A stretch of 64,000 nucleotides of DNA from Alkalihalobacillus sp. TS-13 (GTDB taxonomy: Bacteria; Bacillota; Bacilli; Bacillales; Fictibacillaceae): NCBI RefSeq assembly GCF_019720915.1, contig NZ_JAHKSI010000001.1, positions 1,302,001 through 1,366,000 of the forward strand, read 5' to 3'. Shown piece after piece: positions 17,693 to 26,336 of this stretch (positions within the stretch are counted from its first letter, which is position 1; each line of letters starts with the position of its first letter). Under the pieces are notes generated by a model, which made no database searches, had not been told where the DNA came from, and worked only from the letters and a program-made list of their open reading frames with translations. A program made the translations under genes and the position numbers.

Positions 17693-18544
17693 ATGAAGGG
17701 AATAGCATTAGGAAGCAGTATTCATTGCAGCACAGAATTTTCAACGCTCAAGAAGGTACTAATGGTAAAGCCATCTTTTATGGAAATTAATGAAGCAATC
17801 AATGAAACTCAAAAACACTACCAAGAAACCAATATTGACACCTCACTTGCTTTACAACAGCATGAAACATTCGTACATGAACTGAATCAGCATGGAGTGG
17901 AGGCCTCCTTACTTCCTGCTGAACCGAGTTTACATGAGCAGGTATTCACAAGGGACATCGCCTTTACAATTCACGATCAGCTATTCCTAGGTTCAATGAG
18001 GGAAAGAGTACGCCAGGAGGAAACGACAATTTTGAAAGACTGGCTTCAAGAGAATTCGATACCTTTTCAAAATGCGATTCCTGGATTTATTGAGGGCGGT
18101 GATGTCGTTATCGATGGTTCCACCATTTGGGTTGGAAAAAGTGGACGAACTTCACTTCAAGCAATTGAGCATCTTCAAACGCGTCTTCCTTCTTTCCACA
18201 TTGAACTGTTAAAGCTCAGGAGTGATATTCTTCACCTTGATTGTGTGTTCAATATTATTAGTGATCATACAGCGCTTGTTTACCCAGAAGCTTTTGCACC
18301 GAAGGATTTTAGAAAAATCAAATCAAGGTTTGAGATCATACCTGTAACGAAAGAGGAGCAGTTTCACATGGGGCCGAACGTACTTTCTATAGGGAACAAA
18401 AAAATCATCAGCCTCCCACAGAATGATAGATTGAACCATGAGATAGAATCAAAAGGATTTGACATCATCCCGGTCGATTTGTCTGAAATCATTAAATCTG
18501 GCGGATCGTTTCGATGTTGTACTCTGCCACTGCAAAGAGAATAA
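17693..18544 (+). CDS. Dimethylarginine dimethylaminohydrolase (DDAH)-like / amidinotransferase-fold enzyme
   Basis: A 283-residue member of the guanidino-group-modifying (arginine deiminase) superfamily. Landmarks: FTRDIAF near 85, FIEGGDVV (Glu134, Asp137 region), the catalytic His181 in ILHLDCVF, and the nucleophilic Cys275 in GGSFRCCT. Enzymes with this set attack the guanidine carbon of arginine or N-substituted arginines, releasing citrulline and an amine or ammonia. Size and layout match B. subtilis YkgA-type proteins. ATG 17693 has GGAGG 8 bases upstream; longer frames lack one. Its neighbour YqcI/YcgG suggests an arginine-derived substrate, which is inference. Confidence 0.85.
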   Translation: MKGIALGSSIHCSTEFSTLKKVLMVKPSFMEINEAINETQKHYQETNIDTSLALQQHETFVHELNQHGVEASLLPAEPSLHEQVFTRDIAFTIHDQLFLGSMRERVRQEETTILKDWLQENSIPFQNAIPGFIEGGDVVIDGSTIWVGKSGRTSLQAIEHLQTRLPSFHIELLKLRSDILHLDCVFNIISDHTALVYPEAFAPKDFRKIKSRFEIIPVTKEEQFHMGPNVLSIGNKKIISLPQNDRLNHEIESKGFDIIPVDLSEIIKSGGSFRCCTLPLQRE

Positions 18545-18560
18545 TATAATACAAGATAAA

Positions 18561-18588
18561 GGGTTGTCCCAATTAAATGGACAACCCC
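18561..18588. terminator. Bidirectional terminator between converging genes
   Basis: GGGTTGTCC and GGACAACCC pair around AATTAAAT. It separates the DDAH-like gene from the GNAT gene on the other strand. Confidence 0.8.
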
Positions 18589-18607
18589 TTCCTTTCAGAA
18601 TATCGTA

Positions 18608-19162
18608 TTAATCGATATCGTTTTTCAAGAGCGAATACATATATAAATCATCAAATTTGCCACATGTATATTCGTAATGCCGAAGCAAGCCTTCTCTTAT
18701 AAAACCATGTTTTTCTACCAGTTTTTGTGACGGGAGATTGTCAGGTTCGATCAAAGCCTCAATTCTTTCCAATCGGTAGTGAACATACCCATATTTCACC
18801 ATAGCACGTAATGCTTCGCCAGCTATCCCTCTACCCCAAAATTCTTTGCTTAATTCGAATCCGACTTCAGCTCGATAATGTTTGGGCACCATATTGAGAA
18901 AACCACAGCTTCCGATGACCTTTCCGGCATCTTTAAGGGTAATCCCCCACCTGATACCGCTGCCTTCTTCAAGGATAGAGGTATACCACTTGATTTCATC
19001 CAATACGTCTGCAATAGTCTGAGAAGGTGGTAACCCCATGTGTTTCACAACTTCTCCATCAGATAGATAATTGAACATATCTTCAGCATCATCTGATGTT
19101 ACATCTCTTAAAATCAATCTGTTTGTTTCTATTTTCGGAACTTCATTCACCATTTCTTTCAC
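18608..19162 (-). CDS. GNAT family N-acetyltransferase (RimJ/RimL-like)
   Basis: A 184-residue acetyltransferase. It begins with the typical IETNRLILRDVTSDDAEDMF, and the acetyl-CoA loop is in ELSKEFWGRGIAGEALRAM (about residues 118-136), followed by LERIEALIEPDNLPSQKLVE and KHGFIREG. It resembles the YdaF/RimJ/RimL group that acetylates N-termini or small molecules. Substrate unknown. It sits 12 bases after the S41 peptidase gene, so the two may be co-transcribed; the ribosome site is weak. Confidence 0.88.
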   Translation of the reverse strand: MKEMVNEVPKIETNRLILRDVTSDDAEDMFNYLSDGEVVKHMGLPPSQTIADVLDEIKWYTSILEEGSGIRWGITLKDAGKVIGSCGFLNMVPKHYRAEVGFELSKEFWGRGIAGEALRAMVKYGYVHYRLERIEALIEPDNLPSQKLVEKHGFIREGLLRHYEYTCGKFDDLYMYSLLKNDID

Positions 19163-19174
19163 TCTCTCTATTAA

Positions 19175-20461
19175 CTAACATGAATACTCTCTCAAATATT
19201 GAAGATGCTCTAATGCTTTTTGCAAATCAATATCTTGCTTTATATGATCAGGACTCCAAGGAATATAAATGTCAGGCTGAATACCAACCCCACTCATCCC
19301 TTTGCCTTCATCGACTTTTGATAATTTAGTAGTTGGATACCAAAGCTCGAATTTATTATCCCAACCCATCACAGCAAGATTGGAATAGTCATTCAAGCCC
19401 AATGTCGGCCACCCAATTACAGTAACTTTTCTTGAGTTCTTACAAATCTCCACAAATGAATCGCCCGAACTTCCACAATACACATCTGTCAATAAAATAA
19501 TACTTTCAGGACCAGACTTTGTTTTCAATAATAAACTTTCTTCCATATCACTGAAATCCAATTCAACAAACCCTTTACCCTTATATTCTTCTAATGTATT
19601 GATCATCATATTGATTTGATTTCGTGTGGACACATCTTCAAGAGTCGAGAAAGCATTCTTCAGGAATTTAGTTCTGAGTTCAACATTACGTATTGTACAA
19701 TTCGTCAGCATTACACCATCATCAAAGCTTTTTAAATCAATGACTTCTCCATCAAAGAGATAAGGAAGCAATTCAAGGTAGGCTAGATCGCTTCCACCTT
19801 TGTTTACTCGCACATCGATAATTAGGTTTTTGTGATTTACTAAAAGGAGCTCGTTATCACTGATTAATTTTATTATTGCATCATGATTCATAAAGTCTGT
19901 GAGTTTTAAAAATAATGTATCCTCGGTCATCACTTCTATAGAATACTCAGCTTGGACTGGTTCTATTTCATACTTATCCACCTCAATATCAAATGCTTTT
20001 CCAGCTTCATCCGTTATAGAAGCACGGTTGTACAGAGAAAGTATATCATTCCAGTTCTCTCTTTCTGCTTCTTGTTCCATCAATCTTCTTTTATGGATCT
20101 CAACCAAATCAGAGATTGCAATCCCATCTAATGCTGTAATAACATCCCCAGGTTTTACTCTTTTCTCCTTCCCAGTTGATACTACATAAAGCAAATCATT
20201 GTATCTTCTGACCTTAAACCCGACTTCATAAAGTGTATTTTTCATTTCCCCTATATATTTAAAACTCATATGCAAGTCGTTAAAATCAAGCAAGTAGTCT
20301 TGTACGATTTGCACAAACATTTCATCACTATTTTCTGCAGCGTTCAATTTCTTAATCTGATTCCGGTAAAAGGAAGGGTTATCCCATCCCTTTTTATCTA
20401 CGCATCCGGAATAATCGTTATGGAGAATATGAACTACGTCATCAAAAATAGTTAGATACAT
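19175..20461 (-). CDS. S41-family (tail-specific) peptidase, cytoplasmic
   Basis: A 428-residue protein with a small PDZ-like part (RVKPGDVITALDGIAISDL, about 95-120) and an S41 catalytic domain. The nucleophile serine lies in VYCGSSGDSFVEI, followed by the family's VTVIGWPTLGLNDYS and the C-terminal GVGIQPDIYIPW. No signal peptide is visible, unlike CtpA/CtpB, so it probably acts inside the cell. ATG 20461 follows AAGGAGGAATTAG. It is next to a broken MFS transporter gene upstream on the same strand. Confidence 0.87.
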   Translation of the reverse strand: MYLTIFDDVVHILHNDYSGCVDKKGWDNPSFYRNQIKKLNAAENSDEMFVQIVQDYLLDFNDLHMSFKYIGEMKNTLYEVGFKVRRYNDLLYVVSTGKEKRVKPGDVITALDGIAISDLVEIHKRRLMEQEAERENWNDILSLYNRASITDEAGKAFDIEVDKYEIEPVQAEYSIEVMTEDTLFLKLTDFMNHDAIIKLISDNELLLVNHKNLIIDVRVNKGGSDLAYLELLPYLFDGEVIDLKSFDDGVMLTNCTIRNVELRTKFLKNAFSTLEDVSTRNQINMMINTLEEYKGKGFVELDFSDMEESLLLKTKSGPESIILLTDVYCGSSGDSFVEICKNSRKVTVIGWPTLGLNDYSNLAVMGWDNKFELWYPTTKLSKVDEGKGMSGVGIQPDIYIPWSPDHIKQDIDLQKALEHLQYLREYSC

Positions 20462-20482
20462 CTAATTCCTCCTTATTACCAC

Positions 20483-21473
20483 CTATGAAGCTAGGTCTTT
20501 ACTAGATGAAACCGGAACATCGATAAATTTAAAATAAGGAAATACTATACCAATAATTGCGGCCGAGGAGATAAGAGTACCGATTAATATAAACAATGGT
20601 CTTATCCCCCATAATTCACTAACCACACCTCCAACTACAACACCCAAAGGCATTACTCCCCGGATTATCACTAATCGGACAGATAAGACTTTTCCCATCA
20701 GACGATCAGGGACGGTTTGTTGGTTAATAGTTGTATTATGTACATTGAAAAATGCCATGGCAATCCCTGCAACAACTTCAACCGAATTGAACAAAGCCTA
20801 GAAATATACCTAACCAAACAATTCGTCGCTCTTGAAAAAAATACATGATCCCTTCTGTGAATTGCTTTAACCATGTAGAGCGAATATCCTGTAACTTCCG
20901 ATGTTCTTTAACCCATAATAATGAACAACCACTGATCGTTAATGAGCTTATTACCAATAACAAAGTTAACTTTATCCCAATGTATTCAATTACAATCCCG
21001 CCAGAAACAGGTGCTAAAAACATCATTAGACGAGAAGTACCATCAATATAGGCATTTGCTGTACATAATTGTGCTTTCGTAACAACTGTAGGGGTTATTG
21101 CCTGACTCGCTGGTACATATAAAGGGGCTAGTAATCCAATGACAATTTGAACAGCATAAATATGCCAAGGTTCCAGGACTCCACTTGTTAAAGATAATAA
21201 AGGAACTAAAAAAATAGCTGCCCTTGTCCACTGTGATAGAATCATAATCCATTTTCTACTCCATCTATCAATGAAAGGTCCACTAACAAGTTGAAGAATG
21301 ATGGAAGGAAGAAAATAGAGTAACCACATACTACCAAGAGCTAGCTTTGATCCTGTCATCTCATAAATCAATATAGCGTTGCAAAATGTCCCAAAGGCTC
21401 CTGCCAAACCGGATATCGCAGTTCCCAACCATAGTGAGACAAACCCACGGTTATTTAAAACACTTTTCTCCAT
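20483..21473 (-). pseudogene. MFS transporter with internal deletion and frameshift
   Basis: The first 231 codons give six or seven membrane helices of a major facilitator of the enterobactin-exporter (MFS_3) type, including SGPFIDRWSRKWIM in the loop between helices 2 and 3. The frame stops after GIFLGFVQFG near helix 7. A shifted frame then continues from FNSVEVVAGIAMAF to the end with VPDRLMGKVLSV. Intact members have about 400 residues; about 75 residues between the parts are missing. This is an in-gene deletion that also shifts the frame, so no working transporter should be made. The start ATG 21473 has a GGGGGG ribosome site. Confidence 0.85.
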
Positions 21474-21533
21474 AAGTCCCCCCTTTATTTGAATGGTAAA
21501 ACATTGTTTGGTCAAATAAAATAAAGCTAAACA

Positions 21534-21839
21534 TTACCCTTCACCATAAAATTCTGCAAAATGTAGAAAACCAATCTTTTTAACCAGATAGTTTCGTAAT
21601 TCACCCTGGGTAGCTTTTTCAATTGGAGGGGTAGTCAAGGTATAAGCTTTCGCATTCAAGTCTGAAAACTTCTCTTTATCTATTTCATTATGATAGTCAT
21701 CTTCGATAATTCCTGATGTAAACGCAGCTTTTGGATAACCCATTAGGAACACTTGAGTCCTCATGGCCATAGTTGGTGTTGAGTGCAAGAGCAGGAACAC
21801 CACTACTATTACAACCATAACACTTATCGATTTTTTCAA
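21534..21839 (-). CDS. Small secreted protein, unknown function
   Basis: A 101-residue protein with a clear signal peptide: MKKS, then about 17 hydrophobic residues (VMVVIVVVFLLL) and a likely cleavage site after TPTMA. The mature part has few features (QVFLMGYPKAAF; one EFYGEG end). No Cys, so it is not a lipoprotein. It lies upstream of the broken transporter gene on the same strand. No family recognised. Confidence 0.6.
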   Translation of the reverse strand: MKKSISVMVVIVVVFLLLHSTPTMAMRTQVFLMGYPKAAFTSGIIEDDYHNEIDKEKFSDLNAKAYTLTTPPIEKATQGELRNYLVKKIGFLHFAEFYGEG

Positions 21840-21917
21840 TATCTCACCTACCTCAACAATTAATCTATCAAACTGCTCTACCTTACCTTTGTTAAAAGGA
21901 TGAAAAGAAAGATCCTG

Positions 21918-22145
21918 TCAGCGTTCATTGCCCCTTTTGAAATTACCGGTTACCTTGGCCATTATTAATTGTGTGTCCTTTTCATTTTCAGCAGCATTCA
22001 TTTTCTTTATAAACTTCTCACCATCTTTCCCTTTTAATGTTTTTACTTGTTTCCCATAATACTCTATAAAAACAGTATTATTTTTGGTGACCCGACAACT
22101 GAAAGGTTGTTCATCTAAACGATTTCTTTTATCAATATTGTCCAT
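21918..22145 (-). CDS. Small cytoplasmic hypothetical protein
   Basis: A 75-residue, highly charged protein (MDNIDKRNRLDEQPFSC...). A short beta-rich core (NTVFIEYYGKQVKTLKG) is followed by a lysine-rich helix. The ATG at 22145 has a G-rich ribosome site (GGGGGGGCGG) just upstream; the longer frame to 22259 would overlap the next gene's end. The function is unknown. Confidence 0.6.
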   Translation of the reverse strand: MDNIDKRNRLDEQPFSCRVTKNNTVFIEYYGKQVKTLKGKDGEKFIKKMNAAENEKDTQLIMAKVTGNFKRGNER

Positions 22146-22212
22146 TCCGCCCCCCCATATACTTCGACTAGTGTATCCGATTATCTTATTTTCAACATTG
22201 AACCTCACAAAT

Positions 22213-22734
22213 TTATTTCTCTTTAACCGATAAGACCACATCAGCATAGAATTCATCATTTAAAACTACTTCATATCGCCATAAACCACCTTCTGGAACT
22301 TCAAAATTGGCTGTAAAACGTTTTAAATTTGAATATCCAGGAGATGGATTGTTTACCGTCTTGGGAGAGACCACTGTTAGCTTTTCATCTGTCTCTTTGT
22401 GGTAAGCATGAATCGCTATCTTTTTCCCTTTAAAAGTCTCAAATGGTTCAGTAAAAGAAAACAAATACCCAAATGGTTTTCCTGCTACAAGGGATTGGGC
22501 TGAATGTACATTTAAGAGAACCTTACCATCTTTTTTGTATTCCTCCCGAACTTCCCAATCTTCTTTTGCTGGCAATTTATCTAATTCAGGTACATTTGTA
22601 ACAGGTTTGTCTGGAATCGAGTACTTAACCTCTGGTTCACTTTCCTCTTTAGTTAATACAGCCCTATCTTTAACAAGGTTAATAAAAATGATAAAGACCA
22701 AGCCAATAACAACAAGGAATATAATTTTTTTCAT
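22213..22734 (-). CDS. Membrane-anchored or secreted protein, DUF4871-like
   Basis: A 173-residue protein with an N-terminal hydrophobic anchor or signal (residues 4-22, IIFLVVIGLVFIIFINLV). A beta-sandwich-like domain follows with FGYLFSFTEPFETFKGKKIA and AIHAYHKETDEKLTVV, then a C-terminal GLWRYEVVLNDEFYADVVLS. This recalls the DUF4871 (YhfM-like) extracellular domain; the match is by memory. There is no lipobox Cys. GGGAGGTGACC precedes the chosen ATG 22734. Confidence 0.6.
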   Translation of the reverse strand: MKKIIFLVVIGLVFIIFINLVKDRAVLTKEESEPEVKYSIPDKPVTNVPELDKLPAKEDWEVREEYKKDGKVLLNVHSAQSLVAGKPFGYLFSFTEPFETFKGKKIAIHAYHKETDEKLTVVSPKTVNNPSPGYSNLKRFTANFEVPEGGLWRYEVVLNDEFYADVVLSVKEK

Positions 22735-22856
22735 GGTCACCTCCCAAAACAGATTAATCCGCAAGCCTGCCTCTTTAAATGAACAAAGAAACCAATTTCT
22801 CTTTTTAAACTTTAACATATTTTTCCTTTAAGTTGGTTTAAATTTCGCATAAAAAA

Positions 22857-22888
22857 GAGGACTGTCCAATAATTTGGATCGGTCCTCC
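22857..22888 (-). terminator. Terminator after the homocysteine methyltransferase gene
   Basis: GAGGACTGTCC and GGATCGGTCCTC pair around a small loop, with six A's on the left giving a minus-strand T-run. The arm sequence belongs to the GGACTGTCC terminator family of this window. Confidence 0.8.
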
Positions 22889-22894
22889 AATACT

Positions 22895-23956
22895 TTATGC
22901 TTTCGTCCTGTACTCTACATTATGCTGTTTCAATGTTTCATCTTGACCAAACAAGAAGTGTTTCTCCATATTCGGTGAGTATTTTGAATTCGGAGCCACA
23001 CGCCCGACTGCTTCAGCAACCGCGCGAATCATAGCCGGAGAGGCTCCACAACATAACCCGATAAACTGGATATCAGTATCATAATGAGCTTTCTTCGCCC
23101 ATTCCGCAAGTTCATAGCGATTGTGATACAGTGGGTCCAAGGAAGTAGGAAATGTCGTTTCAGTTGGTAGTGAGCAGCTGCATCCACCATCAGGCAAGTT
23201 GAAAAAGGTAGGGTGCTCTTCAGTCGTCCTGTACGGGAGCGGAAGTGCTGCAAGATAACCTTCTGTGTTTTCCCGAATCTTTTCAAGGTGTGGCTGCATC
23301 GTATCAGGTCCCCTGAAGCAGTTCATTCCTACAACTAGCGCACCGTTTTGCTCAAGAATTTTGCAGGATTCTTCAACTGTGAAATCATCCCGAAGAACGC
23401 CCTCACCCATCAACCCTAACGAAATCACGGCATCCAGTCCGCTCTTTTTTATTTCTTCAAGGGCAATCAACGCTTCTTCATGATAGTAGAACGTTTCACC
23501 TAAGATGAAATCTACACCTTCATCGACACACCAATCCACCATTTCCGCAAACATTGATCTGACCTCATCCTTTGACGTATCATCATCGGGATCGAAAACA
23601 TTCGTATTCGAAATGTTCCCCGCTACCAGTGCGGGTTCCTCAGGGTGCTCTTCAGCAACTTTTTTTGCCGAACGAATGGCTTGCCTGCTTAAGTTTTCAA
23701 CAAGATCCTCTTTACCGATGATTCTCATTTTTTCACGGTGAGCATTATATGTGAAAGCGACGATGACATCAGATCCAGCGTTCATGAAATCACGATATGC
23801 CTGTTCCAGTGCCTGTGTGTTTTCTAATGCAACCTCAGGAACAAATGAACCTGCCTGAAGGTAACCACGTCGTTCTAGTTCGAATAAATAGCCTTCTCCA
23901 CAAATCACAGGTCCATCTTCCAAACGTTGTCTTACTGTACGTTTTTCTCCACTCAA
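22895..23956 (-). CDS. Homocysteine S-methyltransferase family protein (betaine/S-methylmethionine type)
   Basis: A 353-residue zinc-dependent methyltransferase domain. The zinc-binding cysteines are visible in VVGMNCFRG (about residue 210) and IGLCCGASP (about 300), the canonical arrangement for homocysteine S-methyltransferases. These enzymes move a methyl group from betaine or S-methylmethionine to homocysteine, making methionine. The N-terminus ICGEGYLFELERRGYL aligns with the family start. It is 14 bases from the siroheme genes upstream and probably belongs to the end of that sulfur operon. The methyl donor cannot be told. Confidence 0.87.
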   Translation of the reverse strand: MSGEKRTVRQRLEDGPVICGEGYLFELERRGYLQAGSFVPEVALENTQALEQAYRDFMNAGSDVIVAFTYNAHREKMRIIGKEDLVENLSRQAIRSAKKVAEEHPEEPALVAGNISNTNVFDPDDDTSKDEVRSMFAEMVDWCVDEGVDFILGETFYYHEEALIALEEIKKSGLDAVISLGLMGEGVLRDDFTVEESCKILEQNGALVVGMNCFRGPDTMQPHLEKIRENTEGYLAALPLPYRTTEEHPTFFNLPDGGCSCSLPTETTFPTSLDPLYHNRYELAEWAKKAHYDTDIQFIGLCCGASPAMIRAVAEAVGRVAPNSKYSPNMEKHFLFGQDETLKQHNVEYRTKA

Positions 23957-23970
23957 TTGTACTCACCTCA

Positions 23971-24540
23971 TCAACTTTTCTTTTCCCATGAACTCACGCA
24001 TTCTTCGAGTATTTTTCGTTTTTCTTGTTCACTTAACGTCATCCGTTTGATTTTTTGACGGCAGTCGAATAGATGGTCCATGTAATCTTCATACGTTGTG
24101 TCGTAGGTCTGTGCCAGTTCATCTCTTATTCTTTTTGCTAATATTGGACTTGCACCGCCTGTCGAGACGGCAATGGTTAGTCTGCCTCTTGATAGTTTTG
24201 CAGGAACATGGAAGTTTCCATTGTCTGGATCATCGACGACGTTGACTAGTTGATGTTTTCCAGCTTGTGCAGCAATGCGCTGATTCACATCAGGACCATT
24301 TGTTGCAGCAATTACAACAAACGCGTCCTGATAGTCTTTAGCTTCTACTTGTTTTTTAATCCAGTTTATCTGCCCTTGCTGTACCAGCTTTTTTATATTG
24401 GCAGTCACTTCGGGACTGACAACCGTGACACTCGCACCGGCTTCAACAAGTGACCGGATTTTACGATTCGCTACCTTCCCGCCTCCAATGACGACCGCGT
24501 CTTTACCGTAGAGATCCAGCATGATTGGGTAATGCCTCAT
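23971..24540 (-). CDS. sirC: Precorrin-2 dehydrogenase / siroheme synthase SirC-like
   Basis: A 189-residue protein with a Rossmann NAD motif VVIGGGKVANRKI near the N-terminus and VSTGGASPILAKRIRDEL in the middle, as in SirC/YlnF and the N-terminal half of CysG. It oxidises precorrin-2 to sirohydrochlorin. ATG 24540 overlaps the stop of the upstream sirB by four bases. It lies downstream of sumT and sirB in the same order as ylnD-ylnE-ylnF of B. subtilis. Confidence 0.93.
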   Translation of the reverse strand: MRHYPIMLDLYGKDAVVIGGGKVANRKIRSLVEAGASVTVVSPEVTANIKKLVQQGQINWIKKQVEAKDYQDAFVVIAATNGPDVNQRIAAQAGKHQLVNVVDDPDNGNFHVPAKLSRGRLTIAVSTGGASPILAKRIRDELAQTYDTTYEDYMDHLFDCRQKIKRMTLSEQEKRKILEECVSSWEKKS

Positions 24541-25274
24541 ACGCCAACACCAATCAATTCCTGTGTCCGTTCGGAGACTACTTCCTGAAGGTTCGGATGA
24601 TAACCGAGGTAGTCGCATAAAATAAATTCCTGATTTTCTCTTGTCAGTTTTCGGATTGTCTTTTCCATGCTTTTCATCAAAATCCCCGTAAACAAGAGAT
24701 AGGGAACAACAAACACTTGTTTATGACCATATCGCTTTGCTTGTTCAAGTCCTTCTTCAAAGCTTGGCTCAGCTGCAGCTAAAAAGGATGTTTCAACTCT
24801 TTTGAACCGATGCTTTTCATATAATCGATCTGCAATCTCTCGTAAATCCCTTTTCACGTCCAGATCACTGCTGCCTCTTCCGACTAGAAGAACCATTGCA
24901 TCGTCAATCGGTTTTGCCTTGTCATAGATCCGTTCGATTAAAATATCAATGATTTTCTCATGTACTCCGAACGGACGGCCATAAGTGATTGAGACAGCTG
25001 GCCAACGGCTTTGCAACCGTTCCAGTTCCATAGGGATGTCCTTTTTCGCATGCCCTGCTGTAAGCAACAATATCGGTACAACTACGATACTGGTTGCGCC
25101 GCGCTCAACACAACGCTTGAAACCTTCTTCGATCGTCGGGTGTGCCAATTCGAGAAAGCTGATCTCCTGAATCGGAGTGGACTGGTGTTCCATACTTTGT
25201 TTCATGAATTGTGCAGCCTGGTTCCTTGCTTCATCCACTCTACTCCCATGACCGACGTATAAGATTGCTTGCAT
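24537..25274 (-). CDS. sirB: Sirohydrochlorin ferrochelatase
   Basis: A 245-residue CbiX-type chelatase that puts iron into sirohydrochlorin, the last step of siroheme synthesis. It has the duplicated family pattern: YVGHGSRVDEARNQ at the start with the catalytic His, LLLTAGHAKKDIPMEL with the second His, then LVGRGSSD and VPYLLFTGILMKSME in the second half. AAGGTGGAGAAAAG precedes the ATG. The siroheme serves the sulfite reductase in the same operon. Confidence 0.93.
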   Translation of the reverse strand: MQAILYVGHGSRVDEARNQAAQFMKQSMEHQSTPIQEISFLELAHPTIEEGFKRCVERGATSIVVVPILLLTAGHAKKDIPMELERLQSRWPAVSITYGRPFGVHEKIIDILIERIYDKAKPIDDAMVLLVGRGSSDLDVKRDLREIADRLYEKHRFKRVETSFLAAAEPSFEEGLEQAKRYGHKQVFVVPYLLFTGILMKSMEKTIRKLTRENQEFILCDYLGYHPNLQEVVSERTQELIGVGV

Positions 25275-25289
25275 CTCTTTTCTCCACCT

Positions 25290-26075
25290 TTAAAAAGCGA
25301 CTTTCTTCTGCAATTCACTTTCTGGTTCAATCAAACGTTCGAACCAATTGAGCTTATCGCGGAGACGGACGACCTCTCCGACGATGATCATACTCGGGTT
25401 TTTAATTTCATTTCGTTCGACAACATCGACAATCGTGTCTAATGTTCCTGTCACGGTCTGCTGTTCCCCTATGGTTCCCCAATGCACTAGGGCGACAGGC
25501 GTCTCACTGGGGCGTCCGTGTTTTGTAAGTTGTGCACAAATATACGGTAGGTTTTTGACACCCATATAGATCGCAAGTGTATCAATCCCTTTTGCAAGGC
25601 TTTCCCAGCGCAGATCATCCTCTTCTTTATCCTTGCGGCGGTGGCCAGTCACAAAAGCGAACGTTGAACTATGTTCACGGTGTGTAACCGGTATACCCGC
25701 ATAAGCAGGAGCGGCAATCCCTGAAGTGATTCCAGGGACGATCTCGAACTCCAGTCCGTGCTTTGCCAACGCCTCCGCTTCTTCACCGCCCCTGCCGTAT
25801 ACGAACGGATCCCCGCCTTTCAATCTCGTGACGGTTTTGCCTTTCAGCCCATTCTTTACGAGAAAATGATTGATCGTTTCCTGTTTCATCAGATGATAGT
25901 CTGGTAATTTTCCGCAATAAATCAGTTCTGCATCATCTTTTGCATAATTCAGCAACTCTTTATTGATCAAGCGATCGTAAAGAATGACATCTGCTTCCTC
26001 TATGCATTTCATTCCTTTGACCGTGATCAATCCTGGATCCCCCGGTCCGGCACCTACTAGATAGACTTTACCCAT
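25290..26075 (-). CDS. sumT: Uroporphyrinogen-III C-methyltransferase
   Basis: A 261-residue SAM-dependent methyltransferase that makes precorrin-2 from uroporphyrinogen III. It has YLVGAGPGDPGLITVKG at the N-terminus, LKGGDPFVYGRGGEE (about 85-99) and PVTHREHSSTFAFVTGH, all diagnostic. It is the first of three siroheme genes placed directly after the sulfite reductase and a small DUF3906 gene. Length is standard. Confidence 0.95.
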   Translation of the reverse strand: MGKVYLVGAGPGDPGLITVKGMKCIEEADVILYDRLINKELLNYAKDDAELIYCGKLPDYHLMKQETINHFLVKNGLKGKTVTRLKGGDPFVYGRGGEEAEALAKHGLEFEIVPGITSGIAAPAYAGIPVTHREHSSTFAFVTGHRRKDKEEDDLRWESLAKGIDTLAIYMGVKNLPYICAQLTKHGRPSETPVALVHWGTIGEQQTVTGTLDTIVDVVERNEIKNPSMIIVGEVVRLRDKLNWFERLIEPESELQKKVAF

Positions 26076-26096
26076 TTCATCCTCTCCTTCACGTGG

Positions 26097-26321
26097 TCAA
26101 CTGCCGCTTAAAATCGTTTCTTGTTCATGCAGGACGAACCCGTTTCCCTTTCGGATCTTTTTCTTCTCATATAGTGAAATATCATCCACTTCTGGTAATC
26201 TAAAAAAATACTTTTCAAGCTCGACTTCTACCAGACGGAAAGCCGCCTCATCATTCTCCGCTGCAATGATGACCGGAATCACATCCGTATCCGTCGTCAC
26301 TTCAAACCTGTATAAGTCCAC
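26097..26321 (-). CDS. DUF3906 family small protein
   Basis: A 74-residue protein, YRFEVTTDTDVIPVIIAAEN at the start, matching the DUF3906 family of Bacillus, of unknown function. It lies between the sulfite reductase and sumT with 15 and 21-base gaps, so it is in the same transcript. An accessory role in sulfite reduction or siroheme handling is a guess from position. Confidence 0.8.
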   Translation of the reverse strand: MDLYRFEVTTDTDVIPVIIAAENDEAAFRLVEVELEKYFFRLPEVDDISLYEKKKIRKGNGFVLHEQETILSGS

Positions 26322-26336
26322 TCTACATCGCTCCTA

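Noticed and set aside
16846-18544. Toxin-antitoxin or defence pair
   Set aside because: Both proteins match metabolic enzyme families with complete active-site motifs.
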